A stretch of 64,000 nt of DNA, from assembly GCA_044326545.1 (NCBI GenBank), contig JBIRBM010000001.1, positions 62,001-126,000 of the forward strand. The letters run 5' to 3'. The notes below the pieces were generated by a model, which worked only from the letters and a program-made list of their open reading frames with translations, was not told the origin of the DNA and ran no database searches. The translations under genes and the position numbers were made by a program. This document shows, piece after piece, positions 22,402-31,511 of the stretch. Positions within the stretch are counted from its first letter, which is position 1. Every line of letters begins with the position of its first letter. This DNA comes from JANWJE01 sp044326545 (GTDB taxonomy: Bacteria; Chlamydiota; Chlamydiia; Chlamydiales; Parachlamydiaceae).

Positions 22402-24189
22402 TTAATTCCAAGAAAATTGAGGAGTCGGGACTCTAATTTCTAATTCTTTGAGCTGATTTTTTCCGACTGTAGAGGGCGCTTGCATCATTAAATCACTTGC
22501 TTTCTGTGTTTTAGGGAATGCGATGACATCGCGAATGTTTTCGGTCTGTGTTAAGATCATGACGAGTCGATCAAGTCCTAATGCTATTCCGAGGTGAGGG
22601 GGAGTGCCATAATTTAACGCATCCAAAAAGAATCCAAATTTAAGCTTGAGTTCTTCGGGGGTTAGTTGAAGGCATTCAAAAATCTTTTTCTGCAGTTCGC
22701 TGCTATGAATCCTTTGAGATCCCCCTCCAATTTCATAACCGTTTAAGACGATATCGTAGCCCGAAGAGCGCATCTTTAGCGGTTCTTTATCAATCAGATG
22801 CAAATCTTCCAGGTGAGGTGATGTGAAGGGGTGATGTTCACTTTCTAATCTGTTTTCATCTTGATTCCAGCTAAACAAGGGGAAATCGGTGACCCATAAA
22901 AATTCATATCGATCAGGATTAATCAGTTTTCTGTCTTTTGCAATTTTTCGTCTGAGATGGTCTAACCCTTGATTCGTTCTTGCAGGTTGGTCGGCAATCA
23001 TAAAAAGGAGATCGCCCTCTTCCATTTCCATTTTACGAATTAATTCGTCCTGAACGTGATGAGGGAAAAATTTCACGATGCTTGAGTTTAAGCCCGATTC
23101 TTGATATTTGATCCAAGCAAGTCCTTTAATCCCTAATCGACCGACAAAATCTGTATATTCATCGATGGCTTTACGGGATAAATCTGCTCCTCCTTTCACG
23201 CATAATCCTTTGACGCAGCCTCCTTCTCGCAGTTGATCTAAAAAAACTGAAAACGAGGTTTGCTCTGCAATCACATTGAGATCGTGCAAAGACATCTCAA
23301 ACCGTAGATCAGGCCGATCCGTTCCATACTTTGCCAGGCATGTTTCGTGGCTGAGACGGCGGAAAGGAGTCGAGATGTCAATGTTTGCGCAATGTTTAAA
23401 AATTTGTTGAATCAACCCTTCAATGATGGACATGAGATCTTCCGGTATTGCAAAACTCATTTCCATGTCAATTTGTGTGAATTCCGGCTGTCGATCTGCC
23501 CTTAAATCTTCATCTCTGAAACATTGGGCAATTTGAAAATAGCGGTCCATTCCCGATATCATCAAGAGTTGCTTAAAAATTTGAGGGGATTGGGGCAAAG
23601 CGTAAAATGTCCCTGGATAAATACGGGAAGGAACCAGATAATCGCGGGCTCCCTCGGGTGTCGATTTGCCAAGAATCGGAGTTGTGATTTCTAAAAATTG
23701 GTGTTGGTCTAGGTATTGTCTGGCTGTCAGCATCACGTTGTGGCGGACGACTAATTTTTTTGCAATATCCCCCCTCCTAATATCGAGATAACGATATTCG
23801 AGCCTGACCTCTTCATTCACCTCAATGTCGTCATCACAAATAGAAAATGGAGGAGTCAGAGATTTTGATAAAACCTCTAACTCTTCAACTAAGATTTCAA
23901 TCTCTCCGGTCGAGAGTTTAGGGTTCGTCATCCCTGTTTCTCTTGCAATCACTTTTCCTTTGATTGAAATCACCCATTCAGATCGAAGTTTTTCTGCTGC
24001 CTGATGAGCCTCAGGAAATTGAATAGGATCAAACACTAACTGTGTCAGTCCAAAACGATCGCGCAGATCGATAAAGATCAATCCTCCATGATCGCGCCGG
24101 CGATGAATCCATCCGGACAGGGTAACAGAGCTGTTAATATTGTCGCGTCTTAATGATCCACATGTCTGTGTTCTGCGATAATCGAACAT
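22402..24189 (-). CDS. aspS: Aspartyl-tRNA synthetase
   Basis: Charges tRNA-Asp. Bacterial-type class II enzyme: N-terminal OB fold (LSGWIHRRRDHGGLIFIDLR), motif 2 (FRDEDLRADRQPEFTQID), a GAD-type insertion, and motif 3 (GIALGLDRLVMIL). ATG 24189 gives 595 residues; a GTG at 24201 would overlap the hisS stop. It is downstream of and tightly linked to hisS on the same strand, so the two are an operon, as in Chlamydia. Confidence 0.97.
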   Translation of the reverse strand: MFDYRRTQTCGSLRRDNINSSVTLSGWIHRRRDHGGLIFIDLRDRFGLTQLVFDPIQFPEAHQAAEKLRSEWVISIKGKVIARETGMTNPKLSTGEIEILVEELEVLSKSLTPPFSICDDDIEVNEEVRLEYRYLDIRRGDIAKKLVVRHNVMLTARQYLDQHQFLEITTPILGKSTPEGARDYLVPSRIYPGTFYALPQSPQIFKQLLMISGMDRYFQIAQCFRDEDLRADRQPEFTQIDMEMSFAIPEDLMSIIEGLIQQIFKHCANIDISTPFRRLSHETCLAKYGTDRPDLRFEMSLHDLNVIAEQTSFSVFLDQLREGGCVKGLCVKGGADLSRKAIDEYTDFVGRLGIKGLAWIKYQESGLNSSIVKFFPHHVQDELIRKMEMEEGDLLFMIADQPARTNQGLDHLRRKIAKDRKLINPDRYEFLWVTDFPLFSWNQDENRLESEHHPFTSPHLEDLHLIDKEPLKMRSSGYDIVLNGYEIGGGSQRIHSSELQKKIFECLQLTPEELKLKFGFFLDALNYGTPPHLGIALGLDRLVMILTQTENIRDVIAFPKTQKASDLMMQAPSTVGKNQLKELEIRVPTPQFSWN

Positions 24190-24200
24190 GAGTTTTTCCA

Positions 24201-25484
24201 CTATTTTTTGAGTTGAGTCAACGTTTTTACTACATCGGAGATTGAGATGCGTAATTTATCTCCTGTCGCCATCAGCTTAAGTTCTACCTCTCCTTTTTCC
24301 ATTTCCACATCTCCAATAACGGCCACATAAGCTGCTCCAATCTGATCCGCGTATTGTAGAAGTTTCGTGACTTTTCTGGAGGAAAAATCCATCTGAGAGG
24401 GAACGCCTTCTTGTCTGAGATCATGCAAAAGTTTAAAACAGGTCTCTTTCGCTTTTTCTCCTATGGCAATAAGAAAGAGCTCCGGATGTTCTTGGTCGGG
24501 CAGTTGAATATGTTGATTCAGCATTGTTTGCAAAATCCGTTCAATCCCTGTTCCGAAACCGATAGAGGGTAAATCCGGTCCTCCAAGTGAGGAAAGGAGT
24601 CCATCATAGCGCCCACCGCCCCCTATGCTATTTTGAGCTCCTAGCTCTCCTGCTACGATTTCAAATACTGTTTTATTGTAATAATCAAGCCCTCGGACAA
24701 GAAGCGGATTGACTTTGAATGGAATGTTTAAAATTCCAAGTAATTTTTTTAAGCTTTCGAAATGAGATGCCGCTTCTTGACTAAGAAAATCAAGAATTAA
24801 AGGCGCTTTTGCTACAACTTGCTGATCCCTTGGGTCTTTTGAATCTAGAATACGCAGTGGATTGACCTCAAGCCGTGTTTGACTCTCAGGGGAAAGACTT
24901 CCAACCAGCGGGGTTAGGTAATCAATTAAGCTTTGTCGAAAAGCTTGTCTGGTGGCAGAATCACCGATGGAATTAATGTAAAGGGTTAAATTTTGCAATC
25001 CCAATCGTCGGTAAAGGGTATAAAGCATGTCAATTAATTCTGCATCTTGCTCCGCAGAGTCATTTCCAATCGCTTCGGCTCCAAACTGATGGTGTTGTCG
25101 ATAGCGTCCTGCTTGGGCTCGTTCATAGCGAAACATTGGCGCAATATAAAAAAATTTTTGAATCAAGGTTTTTTGATGCAGTTGATGTTCGATAAACGCT
25201 CGCATGACCGGTGCCGTCCCTTCGGGGCGTAATGAAAGAGAGCGTCCTCCTTTGTCTTCAAAGGTGTACATTTCTTTGGATACAATATCAGAGGTGTCCC
25301 CGACGCTTCGTTTAAACAGTTCCGTTCGTTCGAAGAGGGGAGTGCGGATTTCGTGATAACCATAAGCGCGCGCTGTTTGTCGGATGACGTTTTCGACATA
25401 TGTCCAAAGGTAAGAACTCTTCCATTTTTCTTCATAGTCGATGGGAATAATATCAAAAACTCCTGGAGGGATAGGACATTTCAT
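24201..25484 (-). CDS. hisS: Histidyl-tRNA synthetase
   Basis: Charges tRNA-His. The 427 residues are full length. Motif 1 region IRTPLFERTELFKRSVGD, motif 2 FRYERAQAGRYRQHHQFG, histidine-binding VRGLDYYNKTVFE, then GGGGRYDGLLSSLGG and motif 3 PSIGFGTGIERIL. The C-terminal anticodon-binding domain is present (FLIAIGEKAKE on). It is the first gene of the run; upstream is a repeat-rich spacer of about 570 bases that must contain its promoter. Confidence 0.97.
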   Translation of the reverse strand: MKCPIPPGVFDIIPIDYEEKWKSSYLWTYVENVIRQTARAYGYHEIRTPLFERTELFKRSVGDTSDIVSKEMYTFEDKGGRSLSLRPEGTAPVMRAFIEHQLHQKTLIQKFFYIAPMFRYERAQAGRYRQHHQFGAEAIGNDSAEQDAELIDMLYTLYRRLGLQNLTLYINSIGDSATRQAFRQSLIDYLTPLVGSLSPESQTRLEVNPLRILDSKDPRDQQVVAKAPLILDFLSQEAASHFESLKKLLGILNIPFKVNPLLVRGLDYYNKTVFEIVAGELGAQNSIGGGGRYDGLLSSLGGPDLPSIGFGTGIERILQTMLNQHIQLPDQEHPELFLIAIGEKAKETCFKLLHDLRQEGVPSQMDFSSRKVTKLLQYADQIGAAYVAVIGDVEMEKGEVELKLMATGDKLRISISDVVKTLTQLKK

Positions 25485-25586
25485 GAAGACTCCTCAAATG
25501 TTTAGAGAATCAAGAAGTGGAAAGCTCAAAAGACAAGATGTCAACGCCTCACAGGATAAAGAGAGTATCTTAACAGTGCGAGTCGT

Positions 25587-25662
25587 TATATCTTGATTCA
25601 AGCTCAACGTGGACATGTTCGCTACGCCAAAATGTCCACGTTGAGCTTGAATGCGGATATTT
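25587..25662. repeat. R3 palindromic repeat, long form
   Basis: tatcttgattcaagctcaac / gtggacat and atgtccac / gttgagcttgaatgcggata are inverted arms around tcgctacgcca. The loop matches that of the R3 copy at 42908 (gccgcgcca). Confidence 0.75.
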
Positions 25663-25806
25663 GAGATGATTTTCTCATCTTGATTGGTTAATGTGTGTGT
25701 GAATCATCGCCATCATTTTCCGCAAAGGCCTGCCCGATTCGATAGCACGGTGCCACAATGAACAGCGGATTATAAGGCGATTGTTCTATAAGAGTAAAGA
25801 ACTTCT

Positions 25807-25852
25807 ATCCTCATTCAAGCCGAAATTCGCACTTTGAGCCTGAATGAGGATT
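25807..25852. repeat. R3 palindromic repeat, short form
   Basis: atcctcattcaagcc and gcctgaatgaggat are inverted arms with an R3 core (cgcactttgag). Part of the repeat-filled spacer 25485-26057, which has no gene. Confidence 0.7.
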
Positions 25853-25917
25853 CACTTGGTAAAAAACAGGTGAATATTGTATGGTTGATGGTCAGTTTTT
25901 AAATCTATCGAAATAAT

Positions 25918-25957
25918 AACTTGTTCAGAATCTTTGATCAAAGATTCTGAACAAGTT
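25918..25957. repeat. Perfect 40-bp R2 palindrome
   Basis: aacttgttcagaatctttga followed directly by tcaaagattctgaacaagtt: the second half is the exact reverse complement of the first. This is the cleanest R2 copy and defines the family. Confidence 0.85.
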
Positions 25958-26057
25958 CTAAGGAGTTTTTTTTGGGGTTTTTACGCTCGCCTAAAAATCC
26001 AAAAAATCTGAAAATAAATTTTGAACGTTGCCCTCACTTCAACGAAGCAAAAGGCTC

Positions 26058-27320
26058 ATGATGAATTTTTTTTCAACTATCAGGGAATCTCCAGGGATCA
26101 ACCCTCATCTTGATGTTTTTTATCCATCTGAATCTCATGTTCTTGGAAGGATTTGGAGAAAAATTTCTAAGATTTCCAATCAACTTTATCTCATGATTCA
26201 ATCCATAAAAAATATTGTGGCAACTCTTTTGCTTTTTTATGACTCAAACGGCCAATCTCAACATTCTAAACCTCCCTCTAAAATAGGGGCTGGCTCTTTA
26301 CCTTCCTCATCCTTCGGTTCGATTAAATTTGATCTCGATCTGCTCGCTCCAGATTCTGGTGATCGCTTAACATCTCAATTCGCGGAGAATGGGAAGGCCG
26401 CCCCTCATCTTGGGGGATCGGAACCGTTAAGTCAAGAGAAGGATGATCCTTTACATCAAATGGGGGCCATCGATTTTTGTCTTTCAAATGAAAGAGATCC
26501 TCTTGAAGGATGTTGTCATGATGCAATTGATCAGATGATTAAAGATCATGCTAAACAATTGTCGAGGCGGGTGAATGTTGTTCTTGAAAGAACGAAAAAA
26601 AAATATGGGGGTTGGCAAGAGTGCTTAAAGGTATTAGAACATTTAGATGAACAAGAACGGACAATGACCTCTTATCATTCGACATTGTCAAGGGTTCCTG
26701 ACGATTTATTTGAGGAAGGATCCCACAATCAAATTCAGGATTGGAAACATCAGTTTGAAATAAAAAGGAACGAAATTGAGCTCGATCTTTGCGAGATGGT
26801 CCAGGCTGATTTTATTCCCAATCCAAATATCCTATACGATGGCCACTGCCTTTTTTCTTCCATTGCAGCTGATCTTAACGAGAGGCAAACTTCTCTTTGG
26901 TATAGAAAGCAAGCCACACACTATATCCGTCAACATCCAGATAAATTTAGAAGTGCGCTGCAAGATGCGATGAAAATTCCGGAAGCTCAGTTGAAAATTA
27001 AGACTTATATCAAGGATCAAGGGGGAGACCAAGCGATATTTGATCAATTAAAGACGCAGCTTTTAGTGAAGCCCACCATGGTTGATTTTTACTGTCATTG
27101 CTTCGAAAATACGACAATGTGGGGAGGAATGAGCGAAGTTATTGCCCTCTCTGAGCTGCTTGAAGTGCAAATTTTGATTTTCACTTGTCAAGATCAAAAT
27201 GAAAGGTGGAGATTGGATTTTAAGCCAGAAGAACCGATCGATAGAGGGAAAAAAACGGTTTTACTTTATTATGATGGATTGGGTCATTATCAAAATTTAA
27301 TATTAAGAACCTGTTTTTAA
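26058..27320 (+). CDS. OTU-family cysteine protease (putative deubiquitinase effector)
   Basis: A 420-residue protein from ATG 26058 (AAAGG close upstream; an earlier TTG is less likely). The OTU domain is in the C-terminal half. The catalytic block YDGHCLFSSIAADL (Asp about 261, Cys about 264) matches the OTU pattern D-G-x-C-L-F. MWGGMSEVIALSELLEVQIL is the conserved middle helix and strand, and YDGLGHYQNLIL holds the catalytic His about 410. Residues 40-62 include a moderately hydrophobic stretch (QLYLMIQSIKNIVATLLLFY) that could associate with membrane. The linker 65-165 is Ser/Pro-rich. It probably cleaves ubiquitin chains in the host. A probable C58-like protease gene follows 90 bases later. 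Confidence 0.87.
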   Translation: MMNFFSTIRESPGINPHLDVFYPSESHVLGRIWRKISKISNQLYLMIQSIKNIVATLLLFYDSNGQSQHSKPPSKIGAGSLPSSSFGSIKFDLDLLAPDSGDRLTSQFAENGKAAPHLGGSEPLSQEKDDPLHQMGAIDFCLSNERDPLEGCCHDAIDQMIKDHAKQLSRRVNVVLERTKKKYGGWQECLKVLEHLDEQERTMTSYHSTLSRVPDDLFEEGSHNQIQDWKHQFEIKRNEIELDLCEMVQADFIPNPNILYDGHCLFSSIAADLNERQTSLWYRKQATHYIRQHPDKFRSALQDAMKIPEAQLKIKTYIKDQGGDQAIFDQLKTQLLVKPTMVDFYCHCFENTTMWGGMSEVIALSELLEVQILIFTCQDQNERWRLDFKPEEPIDRGKKTVLLYYDGLGHYQNLILRTCF

Positions 27321-27357
27321 ATTCGCAATGTCTGTAATCAAGCCCAGGGAAAAAGCA

Positions 27358-27386
27358 TGCGAATTCCGGTGGGTAAGGTTAGTTTA
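27358..27386. repeat. R1 half-site
   Basis: gcgaattccggtgggtaagg then ttagttt resembles the right R1 terminus (ccggtgcgtaaggtgagt); the left arm is not evident. Confidence 0.4.
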
Positions 27387-27411
27387 AGATTATTTTAGGG
27401 GGATTGGTGCT

Positions 27412-28311
27412 GTGAATGTAATATTACCTATCAGTGAGTTAACAACGTTGATGGGAAGTTTTTGGGGCATAAAATATCAGCCTTCCGATTGTGAATTAAG
27501 AAGAGTTATTCTTCACTTGACGCATTATATTCTTCAGGTAAATGATATTTCGACATTCACCTCAGACGATCATTATCAATTAGAGAGTTTGCTGGCTTTA
27601 AGGGTGTGGAAAAAGCTCAATCACCTTTGCAAGAGGATTGGTGATTCTCCTTTTGCTTCGTTGAATCAATATGAGATTTCAAGTTTTTTTCTCGGTGATG
27701 GTCTTTGTGTCGCTATAGTGACTGATCATTTTAGTGATTTTTTAAAAACACGCTCATTGGCCCACTCTTTTTTTTCTTTTAACAAACCAGTCAAGGAAAA
27801 CCCTGAAGATGGGGTGCAGTTCCAATCTTTTCACTTGAAAAAAGAAGTTTTAGCTTTAAAATTCAGTTCGTTACGTTTCTTGCAAGCTGTTTACAAAGTC
27901 GGCCGGCTAAAAATCGGTCAAATCGTTGATCATTCTGAATTTATTTCACCTAAAATTTTGATGCGTTATCATTTGAGGGTGGCTAAGCGTATTCCATCGC
28001 TAAAAAGCAAAGACATTTTTTTTAAGATCGAAGAGCTTATTTTACAATTAAGTAAAGATCATCATCAAAATTCAGCTTTATTGCTTGGAATTAGTAATAA
28101 AATCAACACTCATGCATTAGGGGTCTATATGCATTCTCCTTTTCACTTTATTGATCCCATGTATGGAATTGGAGTGACTCAAAATCGAAACGATTTGTTA
28201 TTATTTCTGTCTCATTTTTTACTTGAAAAATACCCCAGTTATCAATCATTTGCCCTTTTAGAGCTCCAATCGACTCGAAGGAGTCATACCTATTTTCTTT
28301 CCAAGAAATAA
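27412..28311 (+). CDS. Putative YopT/AvrPphB-like (C58) cysteine protease
   Basis: A 299-residue protein starting at GTG 27412 (GGGGGA about ten bases upstream). Three elements match the papain-like C58 pattern in order. GDGLCVAIVTDHF has Cys 99 at the head of a helix. INTHALGVYM has His 234 on a strand. HFIDPMYGIG has Asp 248, 14 residues on, as in the family's F-D-P-N-x-G motif; a closing LLLFLSHFLLEKYPSYQSFAL follows. The Cys-His and His-Asp spacings are close to those of YopT. There is no signal peptide. YopT-type enzymes cleave lipidated Rho GTPases; AvrPphB types cleave kinases. The assignment comes from motif reading alone. It lies directly after the OTU gene. Confidence 0.6.
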   Translation: MNVILPISELTTLMGSFWGIKYQPSDCELRRVILHLTHYILQVNDISTFTSDDHYQLESLLALRVWKKLNHLCKRIGDSPFASLNQYEISSFFLGDGLCVAIVTDHFSDFLKTRSLAHSFFSFNKPVKENPEDGVQFQSFHLKKEVLALKFSSLRFLQAVYKVGRLKIGQIVDHSEFISPKILMRYHLRVAKRIPSLKSKDIFFKIEELILQLSKDHHQNSALLLGISNKINTHALGVYMHSPFHFIDPMYGIGVTQNRNDLLLFLSHFLLEKYPSYQSFALLELQSTRRSHTYFLSKK

Positions 28312-28350
28312 CGGCATATTTGAGAGCTTTCAAGCACCTGAAATATGACG

Positions 28351-30735
28351 TTATTTTTTTTCCTCAATCGGATGGTGAAGGACCATTTCGTCAAATTCTT
28401 GCAAAAAGAATTCTTTTTCTTCAGGTTTAATTAAACGTTCTTGAGTTAAAATATGATGAAGAATCTCTCTGTCATCTACCTTCACGAGAAAATGTTTTTT
28501 TTGGGAAAGCAAATACTTTTCGAGTTGCTCAAGCAGGTGATTTCGGAATAAATTTTGATACCTGATTAATTCATCGGGGTCTTTGATGTAATCAAAATTG
28601 AGCCAGGAGCCTGCAATATCCACAAGATTGTCAAGTTCAGTTAACGATTTGCTATTGTCGATGTAGGTTAGGAGAAGTTCCATGTTTTGTTGGCAGTTTT
28701 CATCGATAGTCGTCAATGCATTGCCTTCTTGTTGAATCAGTTCCTCTAAATTCAAGGCTTTGACAAACAAAATAAATTGAGTAATGGGCATCTCTTCATA
28801 TTGGTGATACAGTTTGTCTAAAGCTTCCCTTAAAGCCTGTTTATGTTTAGCATTTGTCATTAAATAGGTGTGAGATAAATTCTGAAACTCAAATTGAAAC
28901 TGAGCTTTTGGAAACTGCAGCTCTTGATTGGCCAGATTTTCTAAAGCGATGATTAATGGTTTGAGTTCATGCTCTCTTGCAATAATAAGAGAATTCAGTT
29001 GAATGTAAATGGGATGGTTTGAATCAATTGCTCCGTTTTTTTTCTCTTTTTTTGTCAGTGGAGTTGAGAAATTTGTTTCTGAAGAGGTATTAAGGGCTAC
29101 AAGTTCCTGATCTTTTAATTCACTAACTGAAGAGGATTGCTCTCTTTCTTCTGCCTCTTTGAGTAGGTAAACCTGAAAAATTTTTCCTTGTGCATTAAAA
29201 AGGAGATAACCATATAACAATTTATCTGAGGGAGCAAAAAGAGTGAGCCCTTGGCGGACGAGGGATGCTGATTTTTTCCCTTGGTCTGAGTATAGAACAA
29301 AGTCATTGAGATAAGAGAGACTTTCAATCTCTTCTTTTAAAGCGGTGACCTCCTGGCTAGATCCCTTTGATGTTGCAAGGGTGATGGATTTTTGGATAAT
29401 GTTATGCCCGAGCCGGTAATAGCGAGGAGCGTTATAAATGAAATTTTCAGCTCCGGGCCTAATGGCGGCCAAATTTTTAGGCGGAGCGAAATCTTGATGA
29501 CCTGAATCATGTGCTAACTTGGCAAGATGAATCACCTCCTCTTGTTTTATTAATGAGGTAATCTCTTTTCCGTTAGCTCCATCTAAAGGATTAGGATTTG
29601 CTAACAATCGATTTAATCCTCTCACATCTTTTAAAATGCGCAACTCCATTAAATGTGAATCAACCACAATAAGGGACTGAGGGATCAGCCAATTGAATAA
29701 ATTTGGCGCCGGTTGTGCAATCAATAAGAAATGGGATAAATCACTGCTCGTATAAATGCGCAAACTGTAAGGGCAGCAATTAAATTGTCCTTGTGCATCG
29801 ATTTGAGAAGCATAAGAAGGGGGGTCTGGCAACACCATTTGAAGGTTGTTTTTTAAAAAATCAACATCTGACCAATTATGATTATGAGGTTTTAAATGAT
29901 TGATTTGCGCATACATCAACGCCATTGCAACATCAGCGACCCCTTGTGCAGCTTTAGTCTCCTGTGCATCCGTTTTATCGCTCAAAGTCAAATAAATGAT
30001 TGATCCTACGCCCCCTGAAATTGTGAGCAAAGAAAAAATAAAGAGTAAAATTAATTTCCAGGCTTGATAAAGATGACTTTGCTCTTTATTAAACGGATCG
30101 CTCTCTTGAAATTGATGATCATCGTCTAAATCCTTTAAATAATCATCCTTTAAACTGATCATTTTCCTTCGATCTTCTTCTTTTTTCTCCTTTAACATTG
30201 AGGAATCTTTGGACGGTTCATCCTTAGGCTTTAGATCATTTAAATAATGTTCCAATGATGTTTTTTGCACGTCTTGAGGATGAAGCGGTCCGACCTCGTT
30301 TTCGAAGGGCAGCGAAAAAGAAGGGCAAGGAGAGTCTTGGATGAGTGAATGAGTGCAAAGCAAAGAGGTTCCAGGGATTTCACATTCTGTTTTCAACGAT
30401 GCTACAGATGTTGGGGCATTGTCTTCTTTTTGTTCAGATAACGGAGAGTCTATTGTTTCAAATAAGAGGGTATTTTGATCGATGGTGATGAGATCGCCGC
30501 AATTGAGTCGTTTTTTTCCAAACGAGAGTCCGTTTAGTGAGACGAAAGGGTCATTCGTGTAATTAATTAAGAACGAAACATTTTTTTCCGTAATAATTTT
30601 AAGGTGTATGGGTTCAATGTGTGAGCCAGTTAAAACCAGATCTGCATGTTGATCATCAGCTCCAATCAAAATTGTGGATTGATTGAAGAGATGAATTTCC
30701 GGATTGGATTGAGCATTAACTGTCAGACGTATCAT
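28351..30735 (-). CDS. FHA-domain membrane protein
   Basis: A 794-residue protein from ATG 30735; an upstream GTG at 30777 falls inside an R1 repeat and is not preferred. Residues 1-90 form an FHA phosphothreonine-binding domain (TILIGADDQHADLVL, then SHIEPIHLKI and VSLNGLSFGKKRLNCGDLI). A charged cytoplasmic linker follows, then one transmembrane helix (residues about 222-250, KLILLFIFSLLTISGGVGS). The remaining 540 residues are mostly alpha-helical and probably periplasmic. The layout (FHA, one TM, large outer part) resembles SctD/CdsD-type secretion ring proteins, but no BON/ring motif is evident, so I do not claim it. Convergent with the C58-like gene. Confidence 0.7.
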   Translation of the reverse strand: MIRLTVNAQSNPEIHLFNQSTILIGADDQHADLVLTGSHIEPIHLKIITEKNVSFLINYTNDPFVSLNGLSFGKKRLNCGDLITIDQNTLLFETIDSPLSEQKEDNAPTSVASLKTECEIPGTSLLCTHSLIQDSPCPSFSLPFENEVGPLHPQDVQKTSLEHYLNDLKPKDEPSKDSSMLKEKKEEDRRKMISLKDDYLKDLDDDHQFQESDPFNKEQSHLYQAWKLILLFIFSLLTISGGVGSIIYLTLSDKTDAQETKAAQGVADVAMALMYAQINHLKPHNHNWSDVDFLKNNLQMVLPDPPSYASQIDAQGQFNCCPYSLRIYTSSDLSHFLLIAQPAPNLFNWLIPQSLIVVDSHLMELRILKDVRGLNRLLANPNPLDGANGKEITSLIKQEEVIHLAKLAHDSGHQDFAPPKNLAAIRPGAENFIYNAPRYYRLGHNIIQKSITLATSKGSSQEVTALKEEIESLSYLNDFVLYSDQGKKSASLVRQGLTLFAPSDKLLYGYLLFNAQGKIFQVYLLKEAEEREQSSSVSELKDQELVALNTSSETNFSTPLTKKEKKNGAIDSNHPIYIQLNSLIIAREHELKPLIIALENLANQELQFPKAQFQFEFQNLSHTYLMTNAKHKQALREALDKLYHQYEEMPITQFILFVKALNLEELIQQEGNALTTIDENCQQNMELLLTYIDNSKSLTELDNLVDIAGSWLNFDYIKDPDELIRYQNLFRNHLLEQLEKYLLSQKKHFLVKVDDREILHHILTQERLIKPEEKEFFLQEFDEMVLHHPIEEKK

Positions 30736-30770
30736 GAGATAATATCTCTTATCCCTTAATTTTAATTTCT

Positions 30771-30819
30771 CACTCACCTGAGCGACCTCAAATCGCGCTC
30801 TTGTTGCGTAAGGTGAGTG
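30771..30819. repeat. R1 element
   Basis: cactcacctgagcgacct on the left and gcgctcttgttgcgtaaggt then gagtg on the right form a short R1 element, just upstream of the FHA gene. Confidence 0.65.
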
Positions 30820-31055
30820 ATGAAGATCAACTGATGCTATGGTAAAACAAAAGGTGATTTTTGAGCCAACTTTTTATGCTTAATACAATGGTTTATTTGC
30901 ATTTGTTTTTTATTTGACTCTTTGTATTTAAGGCTCTTCTAATTTTTGTCGATTTTTTATTTTCTGATGGTCATTTATTTTGAGTTTTTAACTATCCTGA
31001 TTTTGAATTTTCAATCAGGGAACCTTTCGGTCTCGTTGCATAAACGCCCTAAGAA

Positions 31056-31180
31056 TCGGATCAAAGATTTTGAACAGGTTCTAACAGGTGTCTAACAGGA
31101 AAACAAATCGAATCTAGTCCGCCATGTGTTAATCCAAATCGAAGAACGGAATCGTGCTCTTGGTGGCTTCAGGTGAGTGA
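31056..31180. repeat. R2 copy and R1 half-site in the uhpC upstream region
   Basis: aatcggatcaaagattttga then acaggttcta (from about 31056) is an R2 half. gtgctcttggtggcttcagg then tgagtg (31151-31177) is an R1 right end. The whole 30820-31511 spacer holds only such fragments, a small hairpin (cctgatt / aatcagg at 30996-31019) and AT-rich sequence. Confidence 0.5.
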
Positions 31181-31323
31181 AAAAACGAGGAAAACATGTG
31201 ATGGCCCTGTTAATTATTTGGGAAATATTGACTTTATAGTGCCGACTTATTTACCATAAGGAAGTTTTGAGAGTTTCGGCTTTCATTAACCTCTATTTTG
31301 ACCTTCTTTTTAAATGAAATATC

Positions 31324-31352
31324 TTGACAGAATCTGATTTTTCCTTTGTATT
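31324..31352 (+). promoter_or_regulatory. Candidate sigma-70-type promoter for uhpC
   Basis: TTGACA at 31324-31329, a 17-base spacer, then TGTATT at 31347-31352 (four of six matches to TATAAT). It lies about 155 bases upstream of uhpC. Based on consensus only. Confidence 0.3.
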
Positions 31353-31456
31353 CAATGTGTTTTAAATAGATGCGAATAGGAACATTTGTCTATAGTTTTT
31401 AAAGCAATAATAGAGTTTTTTATATAGAGATACTTCTGTGATTGATCGGCCGGATT

Positions 31457-31490
31457 TCATATACTCTTCAAGTTTGAATGCGTGTATATC
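31457..31490. repeat. R3-like half repeat before uhpC
   Basis: catatactcttcaagtttga then atgcgtgtatatc is a degenerate R3 copy directly before the uhpC ribosome site (GTAGGAG). Confidence 0.5.
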
Positions 31491-31511
31491 TTCCGATAGC
31501 AATGTAGGAGA

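Noticed and set aside
28351..30735. Calling the FHA protein CdsD/SctD
   Set aside because: Only the topology matches; no ring-building or BON motif is seen and no secretion genes are adjacent.
30736..30777. GTG start for the FHA protein
   Set aside because: The GTG is part of an R1 repeat end; ATG 30735 immediately precedes the FHA fold.
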